Part shown: piece by piece, positions 1-9,249 of the stretch | Layout: each line of letters opens with the position of its first letter | Numbering within the stretch: position 1 is the stretch's first letter | From: CAWUJT01 sp963922715 | GTDB lineage: Bacteria > Pseudomonadota > Alphaproteobacteria > Rhodobacterales > Rhodobacteraceae | Reading direction: 5' to 3' | Assembly (NCBI GenBank): GCA_963922715.1 | Contig: CAWUJT010000007.1 | Span: 1-51,880, forward strand | Length of the DNA stretch: 51,880 bases | Notes under the pieces: generated by a model | Seen by the model: the letters and a program-made list of their open reading frames with translations, nothing else | Told to the model about the DNA's origin: nothing | The model's database searches: none | Made by a program: the position numbers and the translations under genes

Positions 1-2224
1 TGATGTGATCGAGGCTTGGCATTCCTTGCGCCATTTCAGCATAGATTTCCGAAGGGTGTGTGTAACTCCAGGCAAGACCACAGGCCTGAGCCAGATCCGT
101 AATAATGCGCCAGTCTTCGCGTGCCTCCCCCGGGGGAGGGACGGCAGGACGCACCATCTGAACCTGGCGGTTGGTATTCGATACAGTCCCAGATTTTTCA
201 TAAAGGGCGGAGGCGGGAAAAATAACATCGGCGTAATTGGCTGTTTCGGTCAAAAAGATGTCCTGCACCACAAGATGGTCGAGCTTGGCCAGCGCCGCGC
301 GGGCATGGGCGACATCGGGATCCGACATCGCAGGGTTTTCGCCTAAAATGTACATGGCCTTGATTTTACCCTCATGGACGGCATCCATGATTTCGGTCAC
401 AGTCAGGCCTTTTTGGGCGGAAAAGTCACCTGAGCCCCAGCGCTCGGTGAAGCTGGCACGGATGTCATCATCGGTCACGCTTTGGTAATCGGGCAAAAAC
501 ATCGGGATCAGCCCAGCATCCGATGCCCCTTGGACATTGTTTTGCCCCCTCAGCGGGTGCAATCCTGTTCCCGGGCGGCCCACGTGACCGCACATCAAAG
601 CCAGAGAGATGAGACAGCGAGAGTTGTCTGTGCCATGGATATGCTGGCTCACCCCCATGCCCCAAAAAATCATCCCCGCGCGGGCCGTTGCAAAGTCACG
701 GGCCACAGCGCGCAGGGTTTCTGCAGGAATACCGCAAAGCGGGGCCATTTTTTCCGGTGCGAAGCCCACCAGATGCGCTTTCTCAGCCTCCCAATTTTCA
801 GTGTAAGCTGTGATATACTGCTGATCGTAGAGATTTTCTTCTACGATCACATGCATGATCGCGTTCAACAGGGCCACATCGGCCCCGGGGCGAAATTGCA
901 GCATATGGGTGGCATGATGCCGTAAGGCTTGCCCGCGCGGGTCCATGACAATCAGCTTGCCGCCGCGTTTGGCAAATTGCTTGAAGTAGGTGGCGGCAAC
1001 GGGATGGTTCTCAACAGGGTTTGCCCCGATCACAATCGCCACATCTGCATTTTCAATCTCATTAAAAGTGGCGGTCACGGCACCAGAGCCCACGTTTTCC
1101 AACAATGCAGCCACGGAACTGGCGTGGCAGAGCCGCGTGCAATGATCGACATTGTTGTGCCCAAAGCCCTGGCGTATGAATTTTTGAAACAGATAGGCCT
1201 CTTCATTGGTGCATTTGGCCGAGCCAAACCCGGCCACTTCTTTGCCGCGTCCTTTCAACCCTTGTGCGGCAACCGACAACGCGTCCTCCCAAGAGGCTTC
1301 TTGAAAATGTGTGTGGAGTGCTGCGGGGTCAACATTCAACCCCTTTGGCGGGGCGTCGTCGCGACGAATTAGGGGAGCCGTCAGTCGATGTGGATGGTGG
1401 ATATAGTCAAATCCAAAGCGGCCCTTGACACACAGCCGCCCTTCATTGGCGGGGCCATTGATCCCTTCTGCATAGATAATTTTGTCGTCTTTTATTTTTA
1501 AGCTCACCTGGCATCCGACCCCACAAAATGCGCAGACACTGTCCACAGAGCGATCGTAGTCTGCGCGGTCTCCTTTTTGAGCCTCATCCAGGACAGAGCT
1601 TGGCATCAGCGCACCGGTTGGACAGGCTTGAACGCATTCACCACAAGCGACACAGGTGCTTTGGCCCATTGGATCGGCAAAATCAAAAACAGGGTACGTG
1701 TCGTGGCCGCGGCCTGCCATTCCGATAACGTCATTGACCTGCACATCGCGGCAGGCTTGCACGCAAAGCCCACATTGAATGCAAGCATCAAGGTTGACGC
1801 GCATTGCAACGTGGCTGTCGTCCAAAAGCGGAATCCGCTCCGGCTCAAGCTGCGGAAAGCGGCTTTCGTGAACACCGGCCAGAGCGGCCATCTGGCTCAG
1901 ATGGCTTGAGCGGTCGCGGTCCAAGCAGGTATCGCTGAGGAGCATCTCAACCACCATGGCGCGTGCTTTCAAGGCGCGCGCCGAGTTTGTGCGCACCCGC
2001 ATGCCCGGCAGAACGTCCCGAATGCAGGAGGCAGCCAATCCGCGCTCCCCCTCAATCTCCACCATACAGGCACGACAGTTTCCGTCGGGGCGGTAACCAG
2101 GCTTCGGTTTGTGACACAGATGCGGAATGATCAAATCTTGGTCATGTGCTGCCTGCCAAATCGTTGTGCCTTTTGGCACGGTGATCTCTGTGCCATCCAG
2201 CTCAAACGTAATCTGATCCGACAT
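1..2224 (-). CDS. fdhA: Formate dehydrogenase alpha subunit, 5' part (3' end outside window)
   Basis: Oxidises formate to CO2 at a molybdopterin centre, passing electrons through Fe-S clusters. The minus-strand frame opens at the ATG ending at 2224, after a purine-rich AGGGAGAAGG Shine-Dalgarno, and stays open to base 1 (about 741 codons), so the C-terminus is missing. An N-terminal [2Fe-2S] ferredoxin-like domain has cysteines near residues 37, 50, 53 and 67. Two 4Fe-4S motifs (CIQCGLC, CVACGEC) follow, then the CAFCGVGC cluster of the molybdopterin oxidoreductase domain. The motif VDHCTRLCHA puts a cysteine, not selenocysteine, at about residue 366 as the Mo ligand. No fdsG or fdsB lies upstream, where rpoZ is divergent, so this is not the usual fdsGBA order; partners may lie to the left. 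The family is certain; the electron acceptor is not. Confidence 0.93.
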   Translation of the reverse strand, partial: MSDQITFELDGTEITVPKGTTIWQAAHDQDLIIPHLCHKPKPGYRPDGNCRACMVEIEGERGLAASCIRDVLPGMRVRTNSARALKARAMVVEMLLSDTCLDRDRSSHLSQMAALAGVHESRFPQLEPERIPLLDDSHVAMRVNLDACIQCGLCVQACRDVQVNDVIGMAGRGHDTYPVFDFADPMGQSTCVACGECVQACPTGALMPSSVLDEAQKGDRADYDRSVDSVCAFCGVGCQVSLKIKDDKIIYAEGINGPANEGRLCVKGRFGFDYIHHPHRLTAPLIRRDDAPPKGLNVDPAALHTHFQEASWEDALSVAAQGLKGRGKEVAGFGSAKCTNEEAYLFQKFIRQGFGHNNVDHCTRLCHASSVAALLENVGSGAVTATFNEIENADVAIVIGANPVENHPVAATYFKQFAKRGGKLIVMDPRGQALRHHATHMLQFRPGADVALLNAIMHVIVEENLYDQQYITAYTENWEAEKAHLVGFAPEKMAPLCGIPAETLRAVARDFATARAGMIFWGMGVSQHIHGTDNSRCLISLALMCGHVGRPGTGLHPLRGQNNVQGASDAGLIPMFLPDYQSVTDDDIRASFTERWGSGDFSAQKGLTVTEIMDAVHEGKIKAMYILGENPAMSDPDVAHARAALAKLDHLVVQDIFLTETANYADVIFPASALYEKSGTVSNTNRQVQMVRPAVPPPGEAREDWRIITDLAQACGLAWSYTHPSEIYAEMAQGMPSLDHI

Positions 2225-2397
2225 TACCTTCTCCCTTTAAGGCGCATCATAGGTGTTTTGCACGTGCAGGCAAAGTGTATCAGCGACCGTGAACCCTTCA
2301 TTTCCGGCACACCCCTTGAAGGTGGTGACATATTTTTGTGCACGTTTTTGCACGCACGCCTTAGCCCTGAATAGTCAAATCGTCTGTTTAAATAACC

Positions 2398-2426
2398 TTG
2401 ATATCTATTCTTTAGCCCTGTAAATA
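2398..2426 (+). promoter_or_regulatory. Candidate sigma70-type promoter for rpoZ-rsh
   Basis: TTGATA (2398-2403) and TAAATA (2421-2426) are separated by 17 bases and lie 29 bases before the rpoZ start, in the intergenic region divergent from fdhA. Spacing and sequences fit a housekeeping promoter. This is pattern matching only; no transcription start is known. The rest of 2225-2455 holds no gene that I can recognise. Confidence 0.4.
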
Positions 2427-2455
2427 CAAAGACTGGACAGCATTGAGGATGAAAC

Positions 2456-2809
2456 ATGGCACGCGTAACCGTTGAAGACTGCGTTGATAAAGTTCCAAAC
2501 CGTTTTGAGTTGGTGATGCTTGCTGCACACCGCGCCCGCGAAATAGGCACGGGCAGCCCTGTGAGCGTGGACCGGGACAACGATAAAAATCCTGTTGTTG
2601 CTCTCCGTGAAATTGCTGAAGAAACACAACAGGCCGATGCGCTGCGCGAACGTATGATAGAGGCCAACCAAACACAAATCGAAGTCGATGAACCTGAGGA
2701 AGATGCAATGGAACTTTTGCAGCGCGTTGAACGTGACGCACCGGCAGAAGATGACATGTCAGAAGAAAAACTGCTACGTGCGTTGATGGAAGCGCAAGAT
2801 ATGAAATAG
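2456..2809 (+). CDS. rpoZ: RNA polymerase omega subunit
   Basis: Small subunit that helps the beta' subunit fold and assemble into RNA polymerase. The 117-residue product starts MARVTVEDCVDKVPNRFEL, the typical alphaproteobacterial omega N-terminus, followed by the conserved helical core (LAAHRAREI, NPVVALREIAE) within the first 60 residues and an acidic tail rich in Glu and Asp. The length is normal for this class. GAGGATGAAAC precedes the ATG. It lies 18 bases before the RSH gene, the widely conserved rpoZ-spoT arrangement, so the two are probably co-transcribed from the promoter suggested at 2398-2426. Confidence 0.95.
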   Translation: MARVTVEDCVDKVPNRFELVMLAAHRAREIGTGSPVSVDRDNDKNPVVALREIAEETQQADALRERMIEANQTQIEVDEPEEDAMELLQRVERDAPAEDDMSEEKLLRALMEAQDMK

Positions 2810-2827
2810 TCGAAGGCTAAACAAGAT

Positions 2828-4993
2828 ATGATTTCCGCGACAGACCTCGTCGCCAAAGTCAAAACCTATAATCCGAAATCCAATATTGCCCTTATAACTC
2901 AGGCATACGATTACGCTATGGAGGCGCACCAGGGGCAAAAACGCCGCTCTGGTGAACCGTACTTTTTGCATCCCGTTGCAGTCGCCTGGCAACTGGCGGA
3001 TCAGCAGCTTGACGATGCAACAATCATAACAGCACTTTTGCATGATACGTTAGAAGATACGCCGGTGACGTTTGATGACATATCAGAGCGATTTGGAACT
3101 GAAATCGCGAAGCTCGTCAGCGGCGTGACCAAACTGACGGAATTCCATCTCAATTCGACCGAGGCAAAGCAAGCAGAAAATTTTCGTAAATTGCTTTTTG
3201 CCATGTGTGAGGATTTGCGGGTGATCTTGGTCAAATTGGCCGACCGCCTCCACAACATGCGCACAATTCGTTATTTGCCGGCACAAAAACAGGTCCAAAA
3301 ATCGCGTGAAACTATGGATATTTTTGCCCCCCTTGCCGGTCGCATGGGTATGCAATGGATGCGTGATGAGCTTGAGGACCTTGCCTTTCAGGTCTTAAAC
3401 CCCGATGCCCGACAATCTATTCTCAAGCGGTTCGTCAAACTGAGACACAATGCCGACGATGTGATTGCGCGGATCGTCGAAGATATAAAATACGAACTGG
3501 CAAAAGTGGAGATCGAAGCGGAGGTGTTGGGACGTGCAAAGCGTCCCTATTCAATTTGGCGTAAGATGCAGGACAAAAACATCGGCTTTTCGCGGTTGTC
3601 GGATATTTATGGATTTCGTGTGATTACCCAGTCCGAGGAAGAATGTTACAAAGCGCTCTGGGTCATCCATAAGCGTTGGAAAATAGTGCCAGGACGGTTC
3701 AAAGATTACATAAGTCAGCCAAAATCAAACGGCTACAGTTCTATCCACACGACCGTTTCCGGCCGGGATGGCAAACAAGTCGAAGTTCAAATCCGGACCA
3801 AAAGCATGCATGAGGTTGCCGAGAGTGGCGTTGCGGCACATTGGGCGTATCGAGATGGGGTGCGCGTCGAAAACCCCCATGTCGTCGATCCGTCTTTCTG
3901 GCTGAAGTCCGTTACAGAGGATTTTGACAACACAGGCAGTTACGATGAATTTCTTGAACACGTTAAGCTTGAGATGTCGAGTGACAAGACCTTTTGTTTT
4001 ACCCCAAAGGGGGATGTGATCCAGCTGCCGAAAGGGGCTACTCCCCTGGATTTTGCCTATAGGATCCATACCCGTATTGGCCACAGTTGCGTTGGGGCCA
4101 AAGTCGATGGTTTGCGTGTGCCGCTTTGGACACGATTGAAAAACGGGCAATCTGTAGAAATCACAACCGCGGAAGGTCAACGCCCGCAGTCAGCCTGGAC
4201 CGATATGGTTAAAACGGGGCGCGCGAAACAGGCCATCAAAAAAGCGTTACGCGAAGATGAAATGGCAAATTACGTCAAATTAGGCTACGAACTGGCGCGT
4301 GTTGCGTTTGAACAGGTCGGAAAAAAAGCGACAGATAAAGCTCTTGAACTGGCGGCAGAACAACTCTGCATAGCATCCGTCAAAACAATGCTTGCAGACA
4401 TCGGCACAGCAACATTATCCGCGCGGGATGTGGTCACCGCTATTTACCCCGATCTCATTTCACAGACATCTTCCGATGACTTGTCTCCACAACAGGCCAT
4501 CATTGGTCTACAGCCAGGGTGGAGTATTAATAGATGCAACATTTGTCAGCCGGTGCCAGGCGATCGTATCGTTGGTATTGGTCATAAAGGCCACGGCGTT
4601 GAGGTCCATGCGATACAATGTTCCCGATTGCTCGATTATGAAGATCAAAGTGACCGCTGGATTGATCTACACTGGGCACCTGGACATCACATGGCCAGCC
4701 ATCCTGTAACGATTGATTTGACGATCTCTAACGCGGCCGGTGTTCTGGGGCGTCTTTGTACATTGATTGCAGATCAAGGCGCAAACATTAGTGATCTTGA
4801 ATTCATTCAAAGAAAACCAGACTATTTTCGAATTCTGATCGATGTGGACGTCTCGGATCAAGGGCACTTGCATACGGTTATGACAGCTTTAAAAGCCGAT
4901 ACAGATGTTGCTGGTATCGAAAGGTATCATGCTCACAATACAGACTCAAAGGCTGATGATATAGACAAATCTGGAGTGATAAGAGGTGTTTAA
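2828..4993 (+). CDS. spoT: Bifunctional (p)ppGpp synthetase/hydrolase (RSH)
   Basis: Makes and degrades the stringent-response alarmone (p)ppGpp. The 721-residue length is normal for a long RSH. The N-terminal HD hydrolase domain has FLHP near residue 48 and HDTLEDT at 72-78. The synthetase domain (about 235-345) has GRFKDYI, the NGYSSIHT loop and EVQIRT, so both activities look intact. A TGS domain (about 390-450) and a C-terminal ACT domain (about 645-715) complete the regulatory half. It follows rpoZ by 18 bases and its last 8 bases overlap the next gene. It may be the only RSH of the organism, as is common in alphaproteobacteria, but other genes lie outside the window. Called spoT or rsh; the exact name is a convention. 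Confidence 0.95.
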   Translation: MISATDLVAKVKTYNPKSNIALITQAYDYAMEAHQGQKRRSGEPYFLHPVAVAWQLADQQLDDATIITALLHDTLEDTPVTFDDISERFGTEIAKLVSGVTKLTEFHLNSTEAKQAENFRKLLFAMCEDLRVILVKLADRLHNMRTIRYLPAQKQVQKSRETMDIFAPLAGRMGMQWMRDELEDLAFQVLNPDARQSILKRFVKLRHNADDVIARIVEDIKYELAKVEIEAEVLGRAKRPYSIWRKMQDKNIGFSRLSDIYGFRVITQSEEECYKALWVIHKRWKIVPGRFKDYISQPKSNGYSSIHTTVSGRDGKQVEVQIRTKSMHEVAESGVAAHWAYRDGVRVENPHVVDPSFWLKSVTEDFDNTGSYDEFLEHVKLEMSSDKTFCFTPKGDVIQLPKGATPLDFAYRIHTRIGHSCVGAKVDGLRVPLWTRLKNGQSVEITTAEGQRPQSAWTDMVKTGRAKQAIKKALREDEMANYVKLGYELARVAFEQVGKKATDKALELAAEQLCIASVKTMLADIGTATLSARDVVTAIYPDLISQTSSDDLSPQQAIIGLQPGWSINRCNICQPVPGDRIVGIGHKGHGVEVHAIQCSRLLDYEDQSDRWIDLHWAPGHHMASHPVTIDLTISNAAGVLGRLCTLIADQGANISDLEFIQRKPDYFRILIDVDVSDQGHLHTVMTALKADTDVAGIERYHAHNTDSKADDIDKSGVIRGV

Positions 4994-5642
4994 ACGCCGT
5001 ACCCCACGTCCTTTCTGGCGCGTCATGAGAGAGTCTTTGTGGCCACGTGGCGGATGGACCAGAGCGGCGCAGTACGTCAAACACAGACTTAACCGACTGC
5101 CAGATAGCCCACATCGCATCAGCCGTGGGATTATGGCCGGTGTGATGACAACGTTCACCCCCTTTTATGGTCTTCATTTCATTCTGTCGGCGATTATTGC
5201 AAGACTTATAAATGGCAACATTCTGGCCGCTTTATTGGCCACCTTTTTCGGTAATCCTCTGACCTATGTGCCAATTGGGATCGTGTCTTTGCAAACAGGC
5301 TATTTCATTCTTGGGATCGAAAAAGGCACCGAGGTCACCGAAGGCTTGGTGGCAAAATTCAGTTGGGCCGGACGCGATCTATTTCGGAATCTTTGGGCCT
5401 ATATCATAGACAGTCCGCGCGACTGGACACATTTACGCATCTTTTGGGACGACGTATTCTATCCTTATACGATTGGGGGGATCATACCCGGTATTATTGC
5501 AGGGGTGATCGCCTATTATGTATCTTTGCCCCTGATCACAGCCTACCAAAAGCGCAGGGTTGGAAAACTCAAAGCCAGGCTCGAGGCGCTCCACCGAAAA
5601 GTCAGCAAGAAAGAGACCACAAATGGAACGACAGATGTCTAA
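4986..5642 (+). CDS. DUF2062 membrane protein
   Basis: Membrane protein of the DUF2062 family, function unknown. The 218 residues start at a GTG that overlaps the end of the RSH gene by 8 bases; GGAG at 4973-4976 serves as the ribosome binding site. A basic N-terminus (FKRRTPRPFWR) is followed by hydrophobic segments at roughly residues 50-75 and 80-110 and another around 165-185. The motif FFGNPLTY is typical of DUF2062. The C-terminus is basic and probably helical. The position between the RSH gene and pdxJ is conserved in Rhodobacterales, to my knowledge, but gives no direct clue to function. Translation is probably coupled to both neighbours. Confidence 0.85.
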   Translation: MFKRRTPRPFWRVMRESLWPRGGWTRAAQYVKHRLNRLPDSPHRISRGIMAGVMTTFTPFYGLHFILSAIIARLINGNILAALLATFFGNPLTYVPIGIVSLQTGYFILGIEKGTEVTEGLVAKFSWAGRDLFRNLWAYIIDSPRDWTHLRIFWDDVFYPYTIGGIIPGIIAGVIAYYVSLPLITAYQKRRVGKLKARLEALHRKVSKKETTNGTTDV

Positions 5643-6381
5643 GAAACCACTGCGCCTTGGCGTAAACATCGATCATGTTGCAACAGTACGCAACGCCAGG
5701 GGCGGCACGCTTCCCGATCCGATCCGCGCCGCAAAGCTAGCCGAGGCGTCTGGCGCCGATGGGATCACGGCCCATCTGCGAGAAGATCGCCGGCACATCA
5801 CCGATGCCGATATTGAAGCCTTGATGACAGAGCTAACACTCCCCTTGAATTTTGAAATGGCAGCCACAGAGGAAATGCAAGCCATTGCATTGCGTCATCC
5901 GCCCCATGCGGTTTGTCTTGTGCCAGAAAGGCGTGAAGAACGCACAACAGAAGGCGGGCTCGAAGTTGCGCGATCCGAAAATCAGCTCGCGCATTTTATT
6001 GCCCCTCTGAAAGAGGCTGGCTCTCGGGTGTCGATGTTTGTTGCGGCAGACCAACCCCAGATCGAAGCCGCCCGCCGAATCGGCGCGGATATCGTTGAAC
6101 TCCACGTCGGCCCCTATTGTGAAGCGATTGCAGAGGGGCAATTGCAGGAGGCCAAAACGGAATTGGCGCGGCTCTCTGACATGGCAAGTCTGGCGGACAG
6201 CCTTGGGCTTGAGGTCCATGCAGGTCATGGTTTGACCTATGAAAGTGTGCCCCAAATAGCGGCCCTGCCACAGGTGGTTGAGCTTAACATCGGGCATTTC
6301 TTGATCGGAGAAGCTATATTCGTTGGCTTAGAGGTCGCCATTAAAAAGATGCGACACTTGATGGAGGCCGCACGTGCGTAA
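5635..6381 (+). CDS. pdxJ: Pyridoxine 5'-phosphate synthase
   Basis: Condenses 1-deoxyxylulose 5-phosphate with 3-amino-2-oxopropyl phosphate in the DXP-dependent route to vitamin B6. The conserved N-terminus LRLGVNIDHVATVRNARGG and the downstream motifs HLREDRRHI, NFEMA, ELHVGPY, and VHAGHGLTY with the closing NIGHFLIGEAIFVGL identify a TIM-barrel PdxJ. I chose the ATG at 5635 (248 residues), which overlaps the previous stop by 8 bases and has GGA seven bases upstream; an in-frame ATG at 5623 is also possible. The frame is open further upstream but that part is unrelated to the family. It is followed after 18 bases by acpS, as in many proteobacteria. Confidence 0.95.
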   Translation: MSKKPLRLGVNIDHVATVRNARGGTLPDPIRAAKLAEASGADGITAHLREDRRHITDADIEALMTELTLPLNFEMAATEEMQAIALRHPPHAVCLVPERREERTTEGGLEVARSENQLAHFIAPLKEAGSRVSMFVAADQPQIEAARRIGADIVELHVGPYCEAIAEGQLQEAKTELARLSDMASLADSLGLEVHAGHGLTYESVPQIAALPQVVELNIGHFLIGEAIFVGLEVAIKKMRHLMEAARA

Positions 6382-6399
6382 GAACTGCCAGAGGGCCGT

Positions 6400-6807
6400 A
6401 TGATCATGATCATTGGAATCGGCACTGATTTGGCGAATATTGATCGGATCGAAGGCACGCTTGAAAGGTTTGGCCGCCGCTTCACCAGCCGTGTCTTTAC
6501 CGAAACAGAACAACACAAAGCAGAATCGCGCATGAACCTCGCCGCCACCTATGCCAAGCGTTGGGCCGCTAAAGAAGCCTGCTCCAAAGCCCTTGGTACA
6601 GGCTTGCGTATGGGCATTGCCTGGAAAGACATGTCGGTGTCGAACCTGAAGACCGGTCAACCTATCATGCATCTCACAGGCTGGGCACGCAAACGGTTGC
6701 AAGAGATCACACCGCCGCACCATGAAGCGTTTGTTCATGTGAGCCTGACAGACGATCATCCTTGGGCTCAAGCTTTTGTGGTGATTGAGGGACGTCCGCT
6801 TGGTTGA
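6400..6807 (+). CDS. acpS: Holo-[acyl-carrier-protein] synthase
   Basis: Transfers 4'-phosphopantetheine from CoA to the serine of apo-ACP, activating it for fatty acid synthesis. The 135-residue protein carries the two family motifs: GIGTDLANIDRIE near the N-terminus, with the Mg-binding Asp, and WAAKEACSKALGTG around residues 55-68, with the catalytic Glu and Lys. AGAGGG lies before the ATG; an ATG two codons further in is an alternative start. The pdxJ-acpS-lepB-rnc-era order places it in the lipid and membrane biogenesis operon. Confidence 0.95.
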   Translation: MIMIIGIGTDLANIDRIEGTLERFGRRFTSRVFTETEQHKAESRMNLAATYAKRWAAKEACSKALGTGLRMGIAWKDMSVSNLKTGQPIMHLTGWARKRLQEITPPHHEAFVHVSLTDDHPWAQAFVVIEGRPLG

Positions 6808-6862
6808 CATCGTCCGTCTCTCAGGGCAGTCCCCTCTAGCAACACTGAGGAGAGCCTAAAGC

Positions 6863-7648
6863 ATGGCAAAAACTGAAAAACAACCAGAGGGCTTTCTTGA
6901 AACCGTGAAAACGGTGGTCTACGCGTTGCTGATCGCAGGCGTGATCCGCACATTATTTTTCCAACCTTTTTGGATACCCTCTGGATCGATGAAAGACACC
7001 CTTTTGGTGGGCGATTTCTTGTTTGTGAACAAGATGGCCTATGGCTATTCGCGATATTCCTGCCCCTTTTCGATGTGTCCCTTTTCGGGACGTATCCTTG
7101 CCCGCAGCCCAGACCGCGGCGATGTCGTAATCTTCCGTCACCCAACAACAAATGTGGATTTCATCAAACGTCTCATCGGCTTGCCCGGCGACAAAATACA
7201 GATAAGAGACGGGGTGATTTACCTCAACGACATAGCTGTCGGTCTTGAACAGACCGAAGATTTCATAGAGATTTATGCACCACAAGGATCTCTGCGCAAT
7301 CTGCCCAGTTGCCAAAATGGCCCCCTGAATTTCGGTGATGAATGCATCAAAGAACGCTTTATTGAAACCTTGCCCAATAAGACAACCCATTCTGTTTTGA
7401 ATATCCGCAACAGTCCAGGGGACAACACACCTGCATTCCGCGTGCCAGAAGGTCATTACTTTTTCATGGGCGACAACCGCGATAACAGCCAAGACAGCCG
7501 CGTCCCGCAAACACGGGGCGGTGCTGGATTTGTGCCAGAGGACAAGATCATCGGGCGGGCAGATATGGTGATTTTTAGCTCTGCTGGACGACGTATTCTC
7601 TATTTTTGGACATGGCGACCAGATCGCTTCTTTAAAAAGATTCACTAA
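6863..7648 (+). CDS. lepB: Signal peptidase I
   Basis: Membrane serine protease that removes signal peptides from exported proteins. The 261-residue protein has one N-terminal membrane segment (about residues 14-33), then IPSGSM with the catalytic serine at 42, IKRLIGLPGD with the general base lysine at 102, and box E GDNRDNSQDSR. GAGGAG precedes the ATG. The exported part has four cysteines beyond the catalytic core (67 and 72 in CPFSMC, and two more in the insert around 155-170), which could form disulfides. It is one base from rnc (gap only at 7649). Confidence 0.96.
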   Translation: MAKTEKQPEGFLETVKTVVYALLIAGVIRTLFFQPFWIPSGSMKDTLLVGDFLFVNKMAYGYSRYSCPFSMCPFSGRILARSPDRGDVVIFRHPTTNVDFIKRLIGLPGDKIQIRDGVIYLNDIAVGLEQTEDFIEIYAPQGSLRNLPSCQNGPLNFGDECIKERFIETLPNKTTHSVLNIRNSPGDNTPAFRVPEGHYFFMGDNRDNSQDSRVPQTRGGAGFVPEDKIIGRADMVIFSSAGRRILYFWTWRPDRFFKKIH

Positions 7649-7649
7649 A

Positions 7650-8339
7650 ATGAAGCTATCGGGGGAGTTGCAGGCCTTCCAAAACCGTATTGGTTATACC
7701 TTTTCAAAGCCCGCATTGCTGACACAAGCCCTGACACATGGATCATTTGCGTCAGAGTCCCGGTTGGACAACCAGCGCTTGGAATTTCTGGGGGATCGCG
7801 TCTTGGGCCTGGTGATTGCTGAGGCATTGATGGAAGAAGACCATGACGCCGCGGAAGGACAACTGGCCCCGCGTTTCAATGCGCTGGTTCGGAAAGAGAC
7901 ATGTGCCGCTGTTGCGCGCGCTCTTGATTTGGGAGAGGTTTTGAAACTGGGCCGCTCTGAGATGAAAAGTGGTGGACGGCGCAAACAGGCCCTCCTGGGC
8001 GACGCGATGGAAGCGCTGATCGCTGCTGTTTACCTGGACACAGGGTTTGAGACGGTACGTGCCTTTATCCTGCAACACTGGGCAGAGCATATTACCCACG
8101 TTGAAGACGATGCCAGAGACGCCAAGACCGCCCTTCAGGAGTGGGCCCAGGCACAAGGCATGTCACCACCGGACTATGTGCTTATGTCTCGGACAGGTCC
8201 TGATCATGATCCTCGTTTTGAAATACAAGTCCAGTTGGCCAGTGGCGAGACAGCGGTATCGAGTGCCAAAAGCAAACGCGCGGCAGAACAAAACGCAGCG
8301 AAATTGCTCTTACAAAGTCTTAGAGATCAAGATGAATGA
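7650..8339 (+). CDS. rnc: Ribonuclease III
   Basis: Double-strand-specific endoribonuclease for rRNA processing and RNA decay. The 229-residue protein has the RNase III signature RLEFLGDRVLG around residue 46, a second acidic cluster in LLGDAMEALIAAVYLD, and a C-terminal double-stranded RNA binding domain (about 155-225) ending with KSKRAAEQNAAKLLL. It follows lepB by one base and overlaps era by 8 bases, so translation of lepB, rnc and era is likely coupled. Confidence 0.96.
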   Translation: MKLSGELQAFQNRIGYTFSKPALLTQALTHGSFASESRLDNQRLEFLGDRVLGLVIAEALMEEDHDAAEGQLAPRFNALVRKETCAAVARALDLGEVLKLGRSEMKSGGRRKQALLGDAMEALIAAVYLDTGFETVRAFILQHWAEHITHVEDDARDAKTALQEWAQAQGMSPPDYVLMSRTGPDHDPRFEIQVQLASGETAVSSAKSKRAAEQNAAKLLLQSLRDQDE

Positions 8340-9249
8340 CACCCGCGCAGGATTTGTTGTCCTCCTCGGAGAACCGAATGCGGGCAAATCGACGCTCACG
8401 AACGCATTGATCGGCAGTAAAATCTCTATTGTCACCCATAAAGTTCAAACGACGCGGGCCCGTATCCGTGGCGTGTGTGTGGAGGACAACAGCCAAATTG
8501 TCCTGATCGATACACCTGGACTTTTCCAACCCAAACGACGCTTGGACCGCGCAATGGTGGCCGCCGCCTGGGGAGGGGTTACAGATGCCGATATCGTGGT
8601 TTTTATGGTCGAGGCGCATCGCGGGTTGACCGAAGGTGTTGCAGAAAACCTTGCGCGTTTGAAAGAAGAACTGCCCAAAGATAAAGAGGTGGCTTTGGCC
8701 ATCAATAAAATTGACCGTGTGAAAGCGGAAACTCTGCTAGCGCTCTCAGAGGAGATCAATCAGGTTTTCCCCTTTACCCAGACGTTTATGATCTCCGCCA
8801 AAAACAATGCGGGCATTTCAGATTTACGCCACTGGCTTGCCGCCAAAATGCCTTTGGGCCCTTGGCTTTATCCGGAAGATCAAATTGCCGATCTGCCCAT
8901 GCGCATGATCGCGGCAGAGATCACGCGGGAGCAACTGCTTCTCAGATTACATCAGGAATTGCCCTATCAATTGACGGTCGAGACGGAAAGCTGGGAAGAG
9001 CGCAAAGATGGCTCTGTGCGTATAGACCAGGTGATCTATGTGTTACGTGATGGCCATAAGGGCATTGTGCTTGGACACAGTGGCAAGACCATCAAGACAA
9101 TCTCCCAAGCGGCGCGGTCGGAGCTTGAAACGATGCTCGCGCAAAAAGTGCACCTGTTTTTGCAAGTGAAAGTGCGGCCCAATTGGCTGGATGACGCGGC
9201 ACGGTATTCTGAAATGGGGCTCGACTTTATCAAAGATCGTAAACTCTAA
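8332..9249 (+). CDS. era: GTPase Era
   Basis: GTPase that binds 16S rRNA and helps 30S subunit maturation. The 305-residue protein has the G1 loop GEPNAGKST, G3 DTPG, G4 NKID and G5 SAK, and a C-terminal KH domain with GIVLGHSGKTIKTI. I placed the start at the ATG at 8332, inside the last codons of rnc (8-base overlap). The frame is open back to 8047, but that part is the shadow of rnc and resembles no Era. The stop overlaps the next start (TAATG). Confidence 0.96.
   Translation: MNDTRAGFVVLLGEPNAGKSTLTNALIGSKISIVTHKVQTTRARIRGVCVEDNSQIVLIDTPGLFQPKRRLDRAMVAAAWGGVTDADIVVFMVEAHRGLTEGVAENLARLKEELPKDKEVALAINKIDRVKAETLLALSEEINQVFPFTQTFMISAKNNAGISDLRHWLAAKMPLGPWLYPEDQIADLPMRMIAAEITREQLLLRLHQELPYQLTVETESWEERKDGSVRIDQVIYVLRDGHKGIVLGHSGKTIKTISQAARSELETMLAQKVHLFLQVKVRPNWLDDAARYSEMGLDFIKDRKL

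Noticed and set aside
2224..2862. 212-codon minus-strand ORF
   Set aside because: It runs opposite rpoZ and is Ser/Arg-rich, as expected for a shadow frame.
6953..7645. 230-codon minus-strand ORF
   Set aside because: It is antisense to lepB, which is certain; no domain or ribosome site.
8047..8331. Possible N-terminal extension of Era
   Set aside because: It lies wholly in rnc in another frame and does not resemble Era; the ATG at 8332 fits the family.
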